NCBI GenBank assembly: GCA_038226665.1
Contig: JBBRQI010000001.1
Coordinates: forward strand, 321,299 to 385,298
Source of the DNA: SZAS-103 sp038226665
Lineage (GTDB): Bacteria > Pseudomonadota > Gammaproteobacteria > Xanthomonadales > Xanthomonadaceae
DNA length: 64,000 nucleotides
Direction of reading: 5' to 3'
Made by a program: the position numbers and the translations under genes. The notes beneath the pieces were generated by a model that made no database searches, was not told the origin of the DNA, and saw only the letters and a program-made list of their open reading frames with translations. Shown piece by piece: positions 9,287 to 17,306 of this stretch (the stretch's first letter is position 1; each line of letters starts with the position of its first letter).

Positions 9287-9306
9287 CATGGTCGTGAAAG
9301 CAATGT

Positions 9307-10695
9307 TTACGTTGCGGTGTCGGGCGCCGCTAAACCATCTGAACCAGGGCGACGACGGCGACGGCGCGGGCGCTTGCGTGGCGCAGCAGCATCTTCCGCA
9401 ACAACGGGCACGGTTGCAGCCGGATGCGGCACGTTGGCGAGGCGCTCGGCCAGGCCGTCGTGCGACAGCGTCTGCGCCTCCGTCCAGAACGCGACCGGCT
9501 CTGCGAGTTCGGGTTGCTCGGTGACGCGCAATGCGAGGAAATCGTAGGCCGCGCGGAATCGCGGATGCGCGAGCAGACGGAACACGCGCTTGCGCTGGCG
9601 GATATCGAAGCGCGCCTGTAACAGCCAGATCTCCTGCATCGGGATCGAAAACCGCCGCGGCATCGCGATCCGGTGGGCCTGGTGCAGGGTCACGCGATCG
9701 GCCGCGCGCTGCTGCATGTTGAGCGGGTCGAGACCCTGGTCGGCGAGCAGCCCGAGTTCGCGGCGGAACGCCGGCCACAACAGCGCGGCAAACAGGAACG
9801 CCGGAGTAACGGTCTTGCCGGAACGCACGCGTTCGTCGGTATTGGCCAGGGCCTTGCGCACCATCGCGCGCTGGCGGCCGTCCGCATCGTCGGCGAGCGC
9901 CGCCGCCGTTTCAGGCAGCAACGCCGCGAGCAGTCCGTGCTGGTCGAGCGTGTCGAAGCTTGCCTCACCATGTCCCGCGAGGAACATCTTGAGCATCTCG
10001 TCGAACAGTCGCGCGGGCGGCGCGTCCGTGATCAGCGACGCGAGGCGCGGAATCGGCCCCGCGCTGGCCGGATCGATCGAGAAGCCGAGCTTGGCCGCGA
10101 GTCGTACCGCGCGCAACATGCGCACCGGGTCTTCGCGGTAGCGCTGCTCCGGATCGCCGATCAGTCGCAAGGTGCGGTGCTGGACGTCCTCCCAGCCACC
10201 GACGTAGTCGAGCACCGCGAAGTCGCGCACGCCGTAGTACAACGCATTGACGGTGAAATCGCGGCGCACCGCGTCGTCCTCGATCGTGCCGTACACGTTG
10301 TCGTGCAGGATGCGTCCCTCATCCGTCGTGCGCTCGGCGATGTCGACGTCACTGTTGGAGCGGAAAGTCGCTACTTCGATGATTTCCGGGCCATAGATCA
10401 CATGAGCAAGCCGGAACCGCCGACCAATCAAGCGGCAATTGCGAAACAGCGCCTTGACCTGTTCGGGTGTGGCATTGGTCGCGACGTCGAAATCCTTCGG
10501 ATGGCCGCCGACCAGCAGGTCGCGCACTGCACCGCCGACAAGATAGGCGTCAAAACCGGCTTCGTTGAGCTTGTACAGCACGCGCAGCGCACTCTGGCTG
10601 ATCTGCTTGCGCGAGATGTTGTGCGCGTCGCGCGACACGATGCGCGGCGCTGGAAGTGCGGCGATGGAGGCTGTGGATGTCGAGGCAGGGGTCAT
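9307..10695 (-). CDS. pcnB: poly(A) polymerase I
   Basis: Adds 3' poly(A) tails that promote RNA decay. 462 residues in the class II nucleotidyltransferase fold: LVGGAVRDLLVGGHPKDFDVAT carries the GG and the DFD metal-binding pair, RRFRLAHVIYGPEIIEVATFR follows, and RREDPVRMLRAVRLAAKLGF-type segments mark the RNA-binding head. The C-terminus is rich in Arg (KRPRRRRRRPGS), common in PcnB and absent from CCA-adding enzymes. ATG 10695 is the first plausible start; about 100 bases separate it from the divergent tRNA gene. Confidence 0.94.
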   Translation of the reverse strand: MTPASTSTASIAALPAPRIVSRDAHNISRKQISQSALRVLYKLNEAGFDAYLVGGAVRDLLVGGHPKDFDVATNATPEQVKALFRNCRLIGRRFRLAHVIYGPEIIEVATFRSNSDVDIAERTTDEGRILHDNVYGTIEDDAVRRDFTVNALYYGVRDFAVLDYVGGWEDVQHRTLRLIGDPEQRYREDPVRMLRAVRLAAKLGFSIDPASAGPIPRLASLITDAPPARLFDEMLKMFLAGHGEASFDTLDQHGLLAALLPETAAALADDADGRQRAMVRKALANTDERVRSGKTVTPAFLFAALLWPAFRRELGLLADQGLDPLNMQQRAADRVTLHQAHRIAMPRRFSIPMQEIWLLQARFDIRQRKRVFRLLAHPRFRAAYDFLALRVTEQPELAEPVAFWTEAQTLSHDGLAERLANVPHPAATVPVVAEDAAAPRKRPRRRRRRPGSDGLAAPDTAT

Positions 10696-10767
10696 GCTCG
10701 CGGCAATGCCGCTGGTCCTTGCGTAGGTGGGTGGATGTGCCGTCTGGGGCGATCGAAACTTCCTTGA

Positions 10768-10773
10768 TATACT
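10768..10773 (+). promoter_or_regulatory. probable -10 box of the tRNA-Glu promoter
   Basis: TATACT lies 26 bases before the mature tRNA start in an otherwise GC-rich stretch. No good -35 hexamer is visible 16-18 bases upstream, so this rests on position and base composition only. Confidence 0.4.
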
Positions 10774-10799
10774 AACGCGTCGAGCCTGTTTGCACCCCC

Positions 10800-10875
10800 G
10801 CTCCCTTCGTCTAGTGGCCCAGGACACTGCCCTCTCAAGGCGGCGACACGAGTTCGAATCTCGTAGGGAGCACCA
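10800..10875 (+). tRNA. tRNA-Glu (anticodon CTC)
   Basis: A 76-base cloverleaf: acceptor GCTCCCT (10800-10806) pairs with AGGGAGC (10865-10871), anticodon stem CTGCC/GGCGG encloses loop CTCTCAA with anticodon CTC at 10834-10836 reading GAG, and the T arm holds GTTCGAATC. Discriminator A and an encoded CCA (10873-10875) end the gene. No integrase or repeated tRNA end is seen beside it. Confidence 0.95.
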
Positions 10876-10884
10876 TCTGCTGGT

Positions 10885-10901
10885 GCGAAGATCCTCTTCG
10901 C
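10885..10901 (+). terminator. hairpin after tRNA-Glu
   Basis: Perfect 7-bp stem GCGAAGA/TCTTCGC with loop TCC, 10 bases after the tRNA. No T-run follows, so it may be an end-stabilising or processing structure rather than a strict intrinsic terminator. Confidence 0.5.
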
Positions 10902-11046
10902 CTCGTCACAAATCGCTTGGCAAGACCGACGCCTTCATCACTCGGCGATATCACAACCGCACATCCGTGTGCGGACTTTCAATGGAAAGCTGCACCGCTG
11001 CTGGCTACACTGCGCGGAGAGTTCAATCCTCGCGCGGAACCACGCC

Positions 11047-11370
11047 ATGCCCTTTGTCGTCACCGAAAGCTGCATCCGCTGCAAGTACACGGACTGCGTC
11101 GAAGTGTGCCCGGTGGATTGTTTCCATGTCGGGCCGAACTTCCTGGTCATCGATCCCGACGAGTGCATCGATTGCACGCTCTGCGAGCCGGAATGCCCGG
11201 TCAACGCGATCTATCCAGAGGACGACGTGCCAGCCGGCCAGGAAGGTTTCATCGCGCTCAATGCCGAACTGTCCAAGGCATGGCCGGTGATCACCACGCG
11301 CATTGAGCCGCCAGACGACGCGGCTGAGTGGGACAAGGTCGCCAGCAAACTGTCGGAATTGAAACGCTAG
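11047..11370 (+). CDS. fdxA: 7Fe ferredoxin FdxA
   Basis: Small electron carrier with one 3Fe-4S and one 4Fe-4S cluster. 107 residues beginning MPFVVTESCIRCKYTDC; the cluster motifs are CIRCKYTDCVEVCPVDCF and CIDCTLCEPECPVNAI. The C-terminal extension after about residue 60 (ALNAELSKAWPVITTR) is typical of the proteobacterial FdxA family. A possible -10 (TACACT, 11006-11011) lies upstream. Single gene closed by a terminator. Confidence 0.95.
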   Translation: MPFVVTESCIRCKYTDCVEVCPVDCFHVGPNFLVIDPDECIDCTLCEPECPVNAIYPEDDVPAGQEGFIALNAELSKAWPVITTRIEPPDDAAEWDKVASKLSELKR

Positions 11371-11400
11371 CTGGGTAGCGTTCGACATCCCGAATGGACA

Positions 11401-11436
11401 AACAGGGCGGCCTCGTCGGTCGCCCCGTTTGTATTT
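11401..11436 (+). terminator. intrinsic terminator after fdxA
   Basis: Stem of GGGCGGCC-type with CGCCCC on the 3' side, outer AAC/GTT pairing, loop around TCGTC, then GTTTGTATTT. It begins 30 bases after the fdxA stop and precedes the convergent bamC gene. Confidence 0.7.
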
Positions 11437-11460
11437 CGGGCACCTCAGCAGACGCGCGTT

Positions 11461-12024
11461 TTATCCGATCCGATTTCTGAGCAGACCCAACAATTCCAGC
11501 GCCTCAGGCGTGCGCATCGGCTTGCCGTCGGCCCCGACTGCGTCGACGCGCGTGGATTGACCGCCTTCGGAGTTGGCGCGCAACAGCATCGTCGCGCCCT
11601 TGTACTGCACTTCGTAGCTGTTGATCAGTTGCGTGCGCTGGGTGATGGTCACGCCATCGATGCGCCCGAGCGCGCGGCCCATGCGGCTCCAACTGCCACT
11701 GACGCTGTCGGCCAGCAGGAAACTCGGATTGCCACTGGTCGGGGCGATCGAACCTGCCGCAGGCGGTACAGAACCATTGTATGAAGCCGCGCCGCGCGTC
11801 GCAGGGATCTGCATCGACGGATCGGTCGCTGGCGTGTCGAGATCCGGCGGCACTTCCAGCGGGCGATTTTCCTGGCTCTTGCTGTAATCGGCGTTATGTC
11901 GGTGCGGCAGGAAACGCACGCTGCCGTCCGGTCGGTGGAGCATGCTGCAGCCCGAACTGGCAAGCAGCGCAGTGGCAAGGCTCATGGCCAGCAGCGTGCG
12001 GGCGTTGGATGTGTGAAGCGGCAT
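11461..12024 (-). CDS. bamC: BamC-like outer-membrane assembly lipoprotein
   Basis: Putative lipoprotein subunit of the beta-barrel assembly machinery. The 187-residue product has a lipoprotein signal with lipobox LASSGC (Cys about 26), the unstructured N-terminal segment with NRPLEVPPDLDTPA, which matches the BamD-binding BamC N-terminus, and one short C-terminal domain (WSRMGRALGRIDGVTITQR). It is about half of E. coli BamC, so one helix-grip domain appears missing. AGGAGA lies 7 bases upstream of the ATG. Position directly after dapA, as in E. coli, is the strongest support. Confidence 0.82.
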   Translation of the reverse strand: MPLHTSNARTLLAMSLATALLASSGCSMLHRPDGSVRFLPHRHNADYSKSQENRPLEVPPDLDTPATDPSMQIPATRGAASYNGSVPPAAGSIAPTSGNPSFLLADSVSGSWSRMGRALGRIDGVTITQRTQLINSYEVQYKGATMLLRANSEGGQSTRVDAVGADGKPMRTPEALELLGLLRNRIG

Positions 12025-12087
12025 CGGGTTCTCCTATGGATTCGTAGGGCTGCCAAGCTCGTTAAACGGCACCAAGGAAGGGCCGTG

Positions 12088-12127
12088 CGCCGCGAGACGC
12101 GGCGGAGTCAAGTCCGGCCACGCCGGA
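12088..12127. other. two hairpins between dapA and bamC
   Basis: Two perfect palindromes sit in the 157-base dapA-bamC gap: CGCCGCG/CGCGGCG with loop AGA (12088-12104) and TCCGGC/GCCGGA with a 3-base loop (12113-12127). They could attenuate or process the dapA-bamC transcript. Confidence 0.55.
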
Positions 12128-12181
12128 TTTGGCGTGCAAATGTTTGGACAGGATGTTCAATCATCTGCATTCCAAGATGCA

Positions 12182-13087
12182 TCATGCAGCCAGTGGACCG
12201 GCCGGTTCGGATTCGAGCGCACCGCAAGCAGTCGCCATGGCGATCGCTTCGCGCGCGTATTGCGACGACAACGGCAGCAGCGGCAGGCGCAGGCCCGTGC
12301 CCATGCCCAGCCGCGTCAGCAAGGCCTTGACCGGAATCGGGTTGGGTTCCACGCCGAGGAAAGCCAGCAGTGGATCGAGCCGATCCTGGATCGCCGCGGT
12401 CGCAGCGGCGTCGCCAGCGCGCGCATGGTCGCACAGTCGGCGGATCGTTGCCGGAATCACGTTCGATGCGACCGAGATCAGCCCATCGGCACCAGCCAGC
12501 ATCGCCTGCCCGGCGCTCGGGTCGTCGCCGCTGAGCACGGTGAAATCCTTGCCGCGCAAGGGCAGCAACGCACGAATCCGCTCGATTTCACCACGCGCTT
12601 CCTTGATGCCGATGATTTCCGGGTGCACGCGCAATTGCGCAACGGTCTCAGGCAGCAAATCGCAGCCGGTGCGGCCGGGAACGTTGTACAGGACGATCGG
12701 CAACCCGGCCTGCTCGGCGAGCACGGTGTAATGCACGAGCAGCCCAGTCTGGGTGGGACGCACATAAGGAGGTGTCACGACCAGCGCCGCGTTCGCGCCC
12801 TGATTGCGCGCGCGGCGGGTCTGGGCAATGGTTTTCGCGGTGCTCTGCATGCCGGTGCCGGCAAGCACAGGGATGCGCCCGGCGATCAGATCGACCGTGG
12901 TCGCTAGCAACCTGTCGAATTCGGCGTCATCCAGGGCGGCCGCTTCGCCGGTCGAACCGGCGACCACGATCGCCTGCGTTCCGCCCGCCACCTGCATTTC
13001 CAGCAGTCGCTGCCAAGCGGGATAGTCGATGTCGCCGGCGCCCGTGAATGGGGTCGCAAGCGCGGTGATGGAACCTTCGATGCGCAA
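12182..13087 (-). CDS. dapA: 4-hydroxy-tetrahydrodipicolinate synthase
   Basis: Condenses pyruvate and aspartate semialdehyde, the entry into diaminopimelate and lysine synthesis. 301-residue TIM barrel: VVAGSTGEAAALDD, VTPPYVRPTQTGLLVHY, LYNVPGRTGCDL with the catalytic Tyr, GIKEARGEIER with the Schiff-base Lys, and LSGDDPSAGQAMLAGADGLISV. First gene of the dapA-bamC pair, divergent from gcvR with a roughly 600-base gap that holds a decayed TPR gene. Confidence 0.96.
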   Translation of the reverse strand: MRIEGSITALATPFTGAGDIDYPAWQRLLEMQVAGGTQAIVVAGSTGEAAALDDAEFDRLLATTVDLIAGRIPVLAGTGMQSTAKTIAQTRRARNQGANAALVVTPPYVRPTQTGLLVHYTVLAEQAGLPIVLYNVPGRTGCDLLPETVAQLRVHPEIIGIKEARGEIERIRALLPLRGKDFTVLSGDDPSAGQAMLAGADGLISVASNVIPATIRRLCDHARAGDAAATAAIQDRLDPLLAFLGVEPNPIPVKALLTRLGMGTGLRLPLLPLSSQYAREAIAMATACGALESEPAGPLAA

Positions 13088-13129
13088 GTGCTGCTTCCGG
13101 GAGAACGAGCGACGAATGTTACTTGGGGA

Positions 13130-13148
13130 GGTCTGAACAAGTCCATCC
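13130..13148 (+). repeat. dispersed 19-bp repeat, copy 1
   Basis: GGTCTGAACAAGTCCATCC occurs here and identically at 32931-32949, next to the ppx stop. The second copy starts a long hairpin array; this one stands alone beside dapA, suggesting a broken copy of the same family. Confidence 0.75.
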
Positions 13149-13217
13149 AGATGCCGCCATCAGGCTTCGCGCATCATCCGGGCGGCAAGCAGCGCAGCAT
13201 CGTAATAGTAGCCAGGA

Positions 13218-13679
13218 TCAGTCCGCCATGTCGCCGCGCAAGTCCGCCAGATGCGATGCATAAGATCGCTCGACCAAATCCCGCGCCATTGCGGATCTGC
13301 CGATCCGGATCACGGCAGAGATGACGGACACGAACCCTCTGCCCTCGTGAGGCACTATGTGCGCGGCGGCGTGGGCGTGTCGCATCGCGTCCAGCCTGCG
13401 GTTGTCCTGCCATGCGAAGCCACTGAGGAGCAGGTGCGCGCCGATGTTCCCAGGATCGCGCGCGAGCCGCGATTCGAGCGTTAACAGCACCGCTGAGAGC
13501 TGTTCGCTGGCGAGATATTCCTGCGCGCGGCTCCAGAGCCGTTCACGGATTCGGTCAGTTGTACCTTGCTGATGACTGGCGGCCCGGGTAATGCCGCCGA
13601 CTTGCGGCGCGGAAGCGGTGACAAGTATGCTGGCCCCGGTTCGATTGCTGAAGTTCAGCGGCCGTGCCGATTCGCCCAA
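13218..13679 (-). pseudogene. TPR-like protein remnant
   Basis: A 153-codon frame with two TPR-like helices (AVLLTLESRLARDPGNIGAHLLLSGFA and DAMRHAHAAAHIVPHEG). It resembles the N-terminal repeats of longer TPR proteins, such as TPR-sulfotransferases, but stops after about 115 repeat-like residues. The only initiator near the 5' end is a TTG; no ATG precedes residue 95. It separates dapA from gcvR, which are adjacent in E. coli, so I read it as a decayed insertion. A short intact TPR protein cannot be excluded. Confidence 0.4.
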
Positions 13680-13702
13680 TTACTGAGCATCCACCCTCAG
13701 CC

Positions 13703-14302
13703 ATGCCCGTCAAACGCCGTATCGGAACCTCCTTGACCGACGAACCCGTCAACACCCGCCCCGCAGCGAACGAAAACCACCTGCTGATCAACGCCAATTC
13801 CGCGCATCCGGACTCGCCGCTGCTTGCACTGAGCCGCCGCATTGCCGAAAGCGGCTGCAACCTCGCCGACGCGCGCCTGTCCAGCGTGGGCCACGATGTC
13901 TCGGTGACGGCGCTCGCGGTCGGTTCGTGGGACGCGGTGGCCAAGCTCGAATCGGCGCTGACCCGGCTCGAGCGCGAGGAGAAAGGCCTGAAGCTGATGT
14001 GGAACCGCACATCGCCCAAGCCCATGCAGACCAATTTGCTGCCCTACCTCGTCGAAGTCGTCGCCGCCGACAAGCCGGGCATCCTGTTCCAGCTTGCCGA
14101 TTTTTTCGATCGCCTCGGGATCACCATCGAGAGCCTGAATTGCTCGCGTTACCGCGCGATGCAGACCGGCGCCGAGATGTTCACCGCGCAGGTCACCATC
14201 GGCGTGCCGAACAACATGCATATCGCCGGATTACGCGACGATTTTCTGGAGTTCTGCGACCATCTCAATCTGGACGCGATCATGGATCCGATGAAGTTCT
14301 GA
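13703..14302 (+). CDS. gcvR: glycine cleavage system transcriptional repressor-like protein
   Basis: GcvR-type protein with two ACT domains; in E. coli it binds GcvA and blocks gcv activation when glycine is scarce. 199 residues: an N-terminal tail, ACT1 (about 29-105, LLINANSAHPDSPLLALSRR), ACT2 (about 110-195, LVEVVAADKPGILFQLADFF, GITIESLNCSRY). ATG 13703 is chosen; an earlier frame-start at 13664 has no support. It is followed by bcp, the E. coli neighbour, but separated by 180 bases made largely of two diverged copies of its own 3' end. Confidence 0.87.
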   Translation: MPVKRRIGTSLTDEPVNTRPAANENHLLINANSAHPDSPLLALSRRIAESGCNLADARLSSVGHDVSVTALAVGSWDAVAKLESALTRLEREEKGLKLMWNRTSPKPMQTNLLPYLVEVVAADKPGILFQLADFFDRLGITIESLNCSRYRAMQTGAEMFTAQVTIGVPNNMHIAGLRDDFLEFCDHLNLDAIMDPMKF

Positions 14303-14459
14303 CCACAAACAACGATTTCCTGGAGTTCCGCGACGGCATGTCTGAAACCTGGATGCGATCATGGATCCGATGAAGTCTGACCACAAACAACGATTTCCTG
14401 GAGTTCCGCGACGGCATGTCTGAAACCTGGATGCGATCATGGATCCGATGAAGTTCTGA
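14303..14459 (+). repeat. tandem duplicate of the gcvR 3' end (78 and 79 bp)
   Basis: Two head-to-tail units, 14303-14380 and 14381-14459, abut the gcvR stop. They differ by one T (AAGTCTGA against AAGTTCTGA). Each ends with the gcvR C-terminal sequence including its stop codon (ATCATGGATCCGATGAAG), and begins CCACAAACAACGATTTCCTG. The gcvR gene itself differs from them in the middle (CATCTCAAT against GGCATGTCTGAAAC). The duplicated parts are out of frame or stop-terminated and are not translated as part of gcvR. Confidence 0.95.
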
Positions 14460-14482
14460 CGTTGCACCCACGAGACCACGCG

Positions 14483-14956
14483 ATGCCCGATATCGGCGAC
14501 CGTATTCCGCAACTCGAATTTGCCCTTTCCACTGGCGAGAACGCCAGCTTCGCCGAGTATGCAGATCACTGGCTGGTGCTGTACTTCTATCCGAAGGACA
14601 GCACGCCCGGCTGCACCACCGAAGGCAACGACTTCAATGCGCTGCTGCCGAAGTTCAAGAAACTCGACGCCCGCGTCCTCGGCGTGTCGCGCGACTCGGT
14701 GAAGTCGCACCAGAACTTCTGCACGAAACAGGGATTCAGGTTCGATTTGATCAGCGATGCCGACGAATCGCTATGCAAGGCCTTCGACGTGATCCACGAG
14801 AAGAACATGTACGGGAAGAAGGTGCTAGGCATCGTGCGCAGCACGTTCCTGCTCGATCCGGAGGGCACGATCCGCCAGATCTGGCGTCCGGTAAAAGTGC
14901 CCGGTCACGCTGAGGCCGTGCTCGCCGCACTCCAGCAGCTTCGCAACGCGAAGTGA
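14483..14956 (+). CDS. bcp: thioredoxin-dependent thiol peroxidase (bacterioferritin comigratory protein)
   Basis: Peroxiredoxin Q type that reduces hydrogen peroxide and organic hydroperoxides with thioredoxin. 157 residues: LVLYFYPKDSTPGCTTEGNDF holds the peroxidatic Cys in the PxxxTPGCT context (Cys about 45); the resolving Cys five residues later is replaced by Gly-Asn, so a distal Cys or a 1-Cys mechanism may apply. SRDSVKSHQNFCTKQGF and STFLLDPEGTIRQIWR are standard. ATG 14483 follows the gcvR-tail repeat by 23 bases. Confidence 0.93.
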   Translation: MPDIGDRIPQLEFALSTGENASFAEYADHWLVLYFYPKDSTPGCTTEGNDFNALLPKFKKLDARVLGVSRDSVKSHQNFCTKQGFRFDLISDADESLCKAFDVIHEKNMYGKKVLGIVRSTFLLDPEGTIRQIWRPVKVPGHAEAVLAALQQLRNAK

Positions 14957-15052
14957 CGCCAATCTTGCGCATTCCATCGCCAAGGTCGCAATACGCGCAA
15001 GCAATCGCGACCGCATTTTCTGCCTTCTTGCCCAGAACCCAGACCACGCAAC

Positions 15053-15158
15053 TTCGGCACACGGAAGTGCCGAACGCACGCGCCAATCGGCGCGTGCGAA
15101 GCACGTATGCAAGCTCCGGTTGCATCGTGCGTGTCGCTGGCTGGGCAGGACAGCCCAG
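15053..15158. repeat. array of four hairpins upstream of phoH
   Basis: Four consecutive inverted repeats: TTCGGCAC/GTGCCGAA (15053-15074), GCACGCGCC/GGCGCGTGC with loop AATC (15076-15097), GCACGTATGCAA/TTGCATCGTGC with one bulge (15101-15130), and CTGGGC/GCCCAG (15141-15158). They fill most of the bcp-phoH gap and end 30 bases before the phoH start. Confidence 0.85.
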
Positions 15159-15188
15159 TCCAGTGACCAACCAAATAAAGGGAACGCA

Positions 15189-16616
15189 GTGACCAAAGGC
15201 AAGCGTATCTACGTGCTGGACACCAACGTGCTGATGCACGACCCGACCGCGCTGTTCAAGTTCGAGGAACACGACGTGTTCCTGCCGATGATGGTGATCG
15301 AGGAACTCGACGCGGCCAAGAAAGGCAATTCGGAAGTTAGTCGCAACGCGCGCCAGGTCAGCCGCTTCATCAACGAACTGATCGAAACCAACGGCAGCGA
15401 CAAGATCGAATCCGGCCTGCTGCTGGTGCGCCCGAAAGCGCTGCAGCTCAAGTCCAGCGACCAGATCGGCAAGCTGTTGTTCCAGATCCACGGCGGCGAA
15501 GCGAAGAAGAAAGCCGCAGCCGGCGCCGCAGCGGGGAAATCGAAAGAGCATCTTCCAGACAACCAAATCCTCGCGTCGGTGATTGAACTGCGCGAAGCCA
15601 ACCCCGGCGCGCCGGTGGTGCTGGTGTCGAAAGACATCAACATGCGCATCAAGGCATCGATCACCGGCATCACCGCCGAGGATTACGAGAACGATCGTGC
15701 GCTCGACGATTTCAGCCTGCTCTACACCGGCGCGTCGCAGCTGCCGGCGGACTTCTGGGATCGCCACGAGAAAGACCTGCGTTCGTGGACCGAGAAAGGC
15801 CACACCTATTACGAAGTCAAGCGCAACGACGACGAGGAATGGTTCCCGAACCAGTTCCTGTACATGCCCGGCGACAATGAAGTGGAACTCGCCGTCTCGA
15901 AAGTTGAGGGCGAGCGTGCGGTACTGCGGATCGTCGACGATTTCCGCCATGCGCAACGTTCAGTGTGGGGCATCACGGCGCGCAATCGCGAGCAGAACTT
16001 CGCGCTGAACGCGCTGATGGATCCGGACATCGATTTCGTGACGTTGCTCGGTACAGCAGGCACCGGCAAGACTTTGCTCGCGCTCGCCGCAGGGCTCGCG
16101 CAGACGATGGATCAGCAACGCTACCGCGAGATCATCATGACTCGTGCGACGGTCAGCGTCGGCGAGGACATCGGCTTCCTGCCCGGCACCGAAGAGGAAA
16201 AGATGACGCCTTGGATGGGCGCATTGACTGATAATTTGGAGGTTCTTACGCGCACACCGCAGGAAGGCGGCGCTTGGGGTCGCGCGGCGACGAACGATTT
16301 GCTTGCCTCACGGATCAAGATCCGGTCGCTGAACTTCATGCGCGGGCGCACATTCCTGAGCCGCTGGCTGATCCTCGACGAAGCGCAGAACCTCACCCCG
16401 AAGCAGATGAAAACCCTGATCACCCGCGCCGGCCCCGGCACCAAGATCATCTGCCTCGGCAACGTCGAACAGATCGACACACCCTACCTCACCGAAACCA
16501 CGTCCGGCCTGACTTATGCGGTGGATCGCTTCAAGGGCTGGGCGCACAGCGCGCACATCACATTGAGGCGTGGCGAACGGTCGCGGCTGGCTGATTTTGC
16601 TTCGGAAGTGCTGTAG
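15189..16616 (+). CDS. PIN-domain/PhoH-family ATPase (YlaK type)
   Basis: PIN endoribonuclease-like domain fused to a PhoH ATPase; family members are proposed RNA helicase/nucleases in RNA turnover (PhoH2 type). PIN at about 1-140 with YVLDTNVLMHDP and MVIEELDAAKKG, conserved acidic residues included; PhoH at about 270-470 with Walker A GTAGTGKTLLAL (about 288-299), RATVSVGEDIGFLPGTEEEKM and Walker B WLILDEAQNLTPKQMK. The start is GTG 15189 with AAAGGGA upstream; 475 residues. The name should not be read as phosphate control. Confidence 0.93.
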   Translation: MTKGKRIYVLDTNVLMHDPTALFKFEEHDVFLPMMVIEELDAAKKGNSEVSRNARQVSRFINELIETNGSDKIESGLLLVRPKALQLKSSDQIGKLLFQIHGGEAKKKAAAGAAAGKSKEHLPDNQILASVIELREANPGAPVVLVSKDINMRIKASITGITAEDYENDRALDDFSLLYTGASQLPADFWDRHEKDLRSWTEKGHTYYEVKRNDDEEWFPNQFLYMPGDNEVELAVSKVEGERAVLRIVDDFRHAQRSVWGITARNREQNFALNALMDPDIDFVTLLGTAGTGKTLLALAAGLAQTMDQQRYREIIMTRATVSVGEDIGFLPGTEEEKMTPWMGALTDNLEVLTRTPQEGGAWGRAATNDLLASRIKIRSLNFMRGRTFLSRWLILDEAQNLTPKQMKTLITRAGPGTKIICLGNVEQIDTPYLTETTSGLTYAVDRFKGWAHSAHITLRRGERSRLADFASEVL

Positions 16617-16625
16617 CGGATCCAT

Positions 16626-17306
16626 ATGGGCGTGCAGTTGCCGCGGTGGGTGTGGGTTGGTGCAGGCGCGCTGGCCTGTATCGCGGGCATGGTGAATGCC
16701 GTCGGCTTCCTCGGCTTCGAGCATCAGGCCGTTACCCATCTGACCGGCACCACCACGCTGTTCGGAGCGGCGCTCGCTGCCGGCGATATCGGCAATGCGC
16801 TGCGTCTGCTGAGTACGTTGCTCGCATTCGTGCTCGGCGCGGCGGTCGGCGCGATGATCGTGCAGGACAGCACGCTACGATTGGGCCGACGCTACGGCGT
16901 GACACTGGCGCTGGAATCGGTTCTGCTGTTCGCATCGGTGCCGTTGTTCAAGCATCAGCAACTGACCGGCGTGCTGCTCGCTGCGATGGCGTGCGGATTG
17001 CAGAACGCGATGGCGACGACCTACAGCGGCGCGGTCGTACGCACCACGCATGTCAGCGGCATGTTCACCGACATCGGCATAGCGCTCGGCCACGCGTTGC
17101 GCGGGATGCCGGTGCCGAAGCGCCGCCTGCTGCTCAGCGCATTGATCATCACCAGCTTCCTGATCGGCGGCGTGCTCGGCGCCTTCGCCTTCCTGCGTAT
17201 CGGCTACGACGCCCTGCTGATCCCCGCGATGCTGACCGGCGTGGTCGGCGTCGGCTACACAAGCTATCGTCACTTCGTGTCGATGCGCCAGGAATCGAAT
17301 CCATGA
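16626..17306 (+). CDS. DUF1275 (YoaK-type) membrane protein
   Basis: Family of small integral membrane proteins of unknown function. 226 residues with about six hydrophobic segments and the family signature GMVNAVGFLGF near the N-terminus, then HLTGTTTLFGAAL and GLQNAMATTYSGAVVRTTHVSG, the most conserved DUF1275 stretch. The stop overlaps the thiD start (ATGA), suggesting translational coupling. No transport substrate can be inferred. Confidence 0.9.
   Translation: MGVQLPRWVWVGAGALACIAGMVNAVGFLGFEHQAVTHLTGTTTLFGAALAAGDIGNALRLLSTLLAFVLGAAVGAMIVQDSTLRLGRRYGVTLALESVLLFASVPLFKHQQLTGVLLAAMACGLQNAMATTYSGAVVRTTHVSGMFTDIGIALGHALRGMPVPKRRLLLSALIITSFLIGGVLGAFAFLRIGYDALLIPAMLTGVVGVGYTSYRHFVSMRQESNP

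Noticed and set aside
10800..10875. tRNA-Glu as a genomic-island integration site
   Set aside because: No integrase, no duplicated tRNA 3' end and ordinary genes on both sides.
14303..14459. gcvR-tail units as a CRISPR-like array or as extra coding sequence
   Set aside because: The units are contiguous with no spacers, and each contains the gcvR stop; only two copies plus the gene end exist.
15189..16616. phoH as part of the phosphate regulon with phoBR
   Set aside because: No PHO box precedes it; the PIN-fused type is not known as phosphate-regulated and it is 11 kb from phoB.
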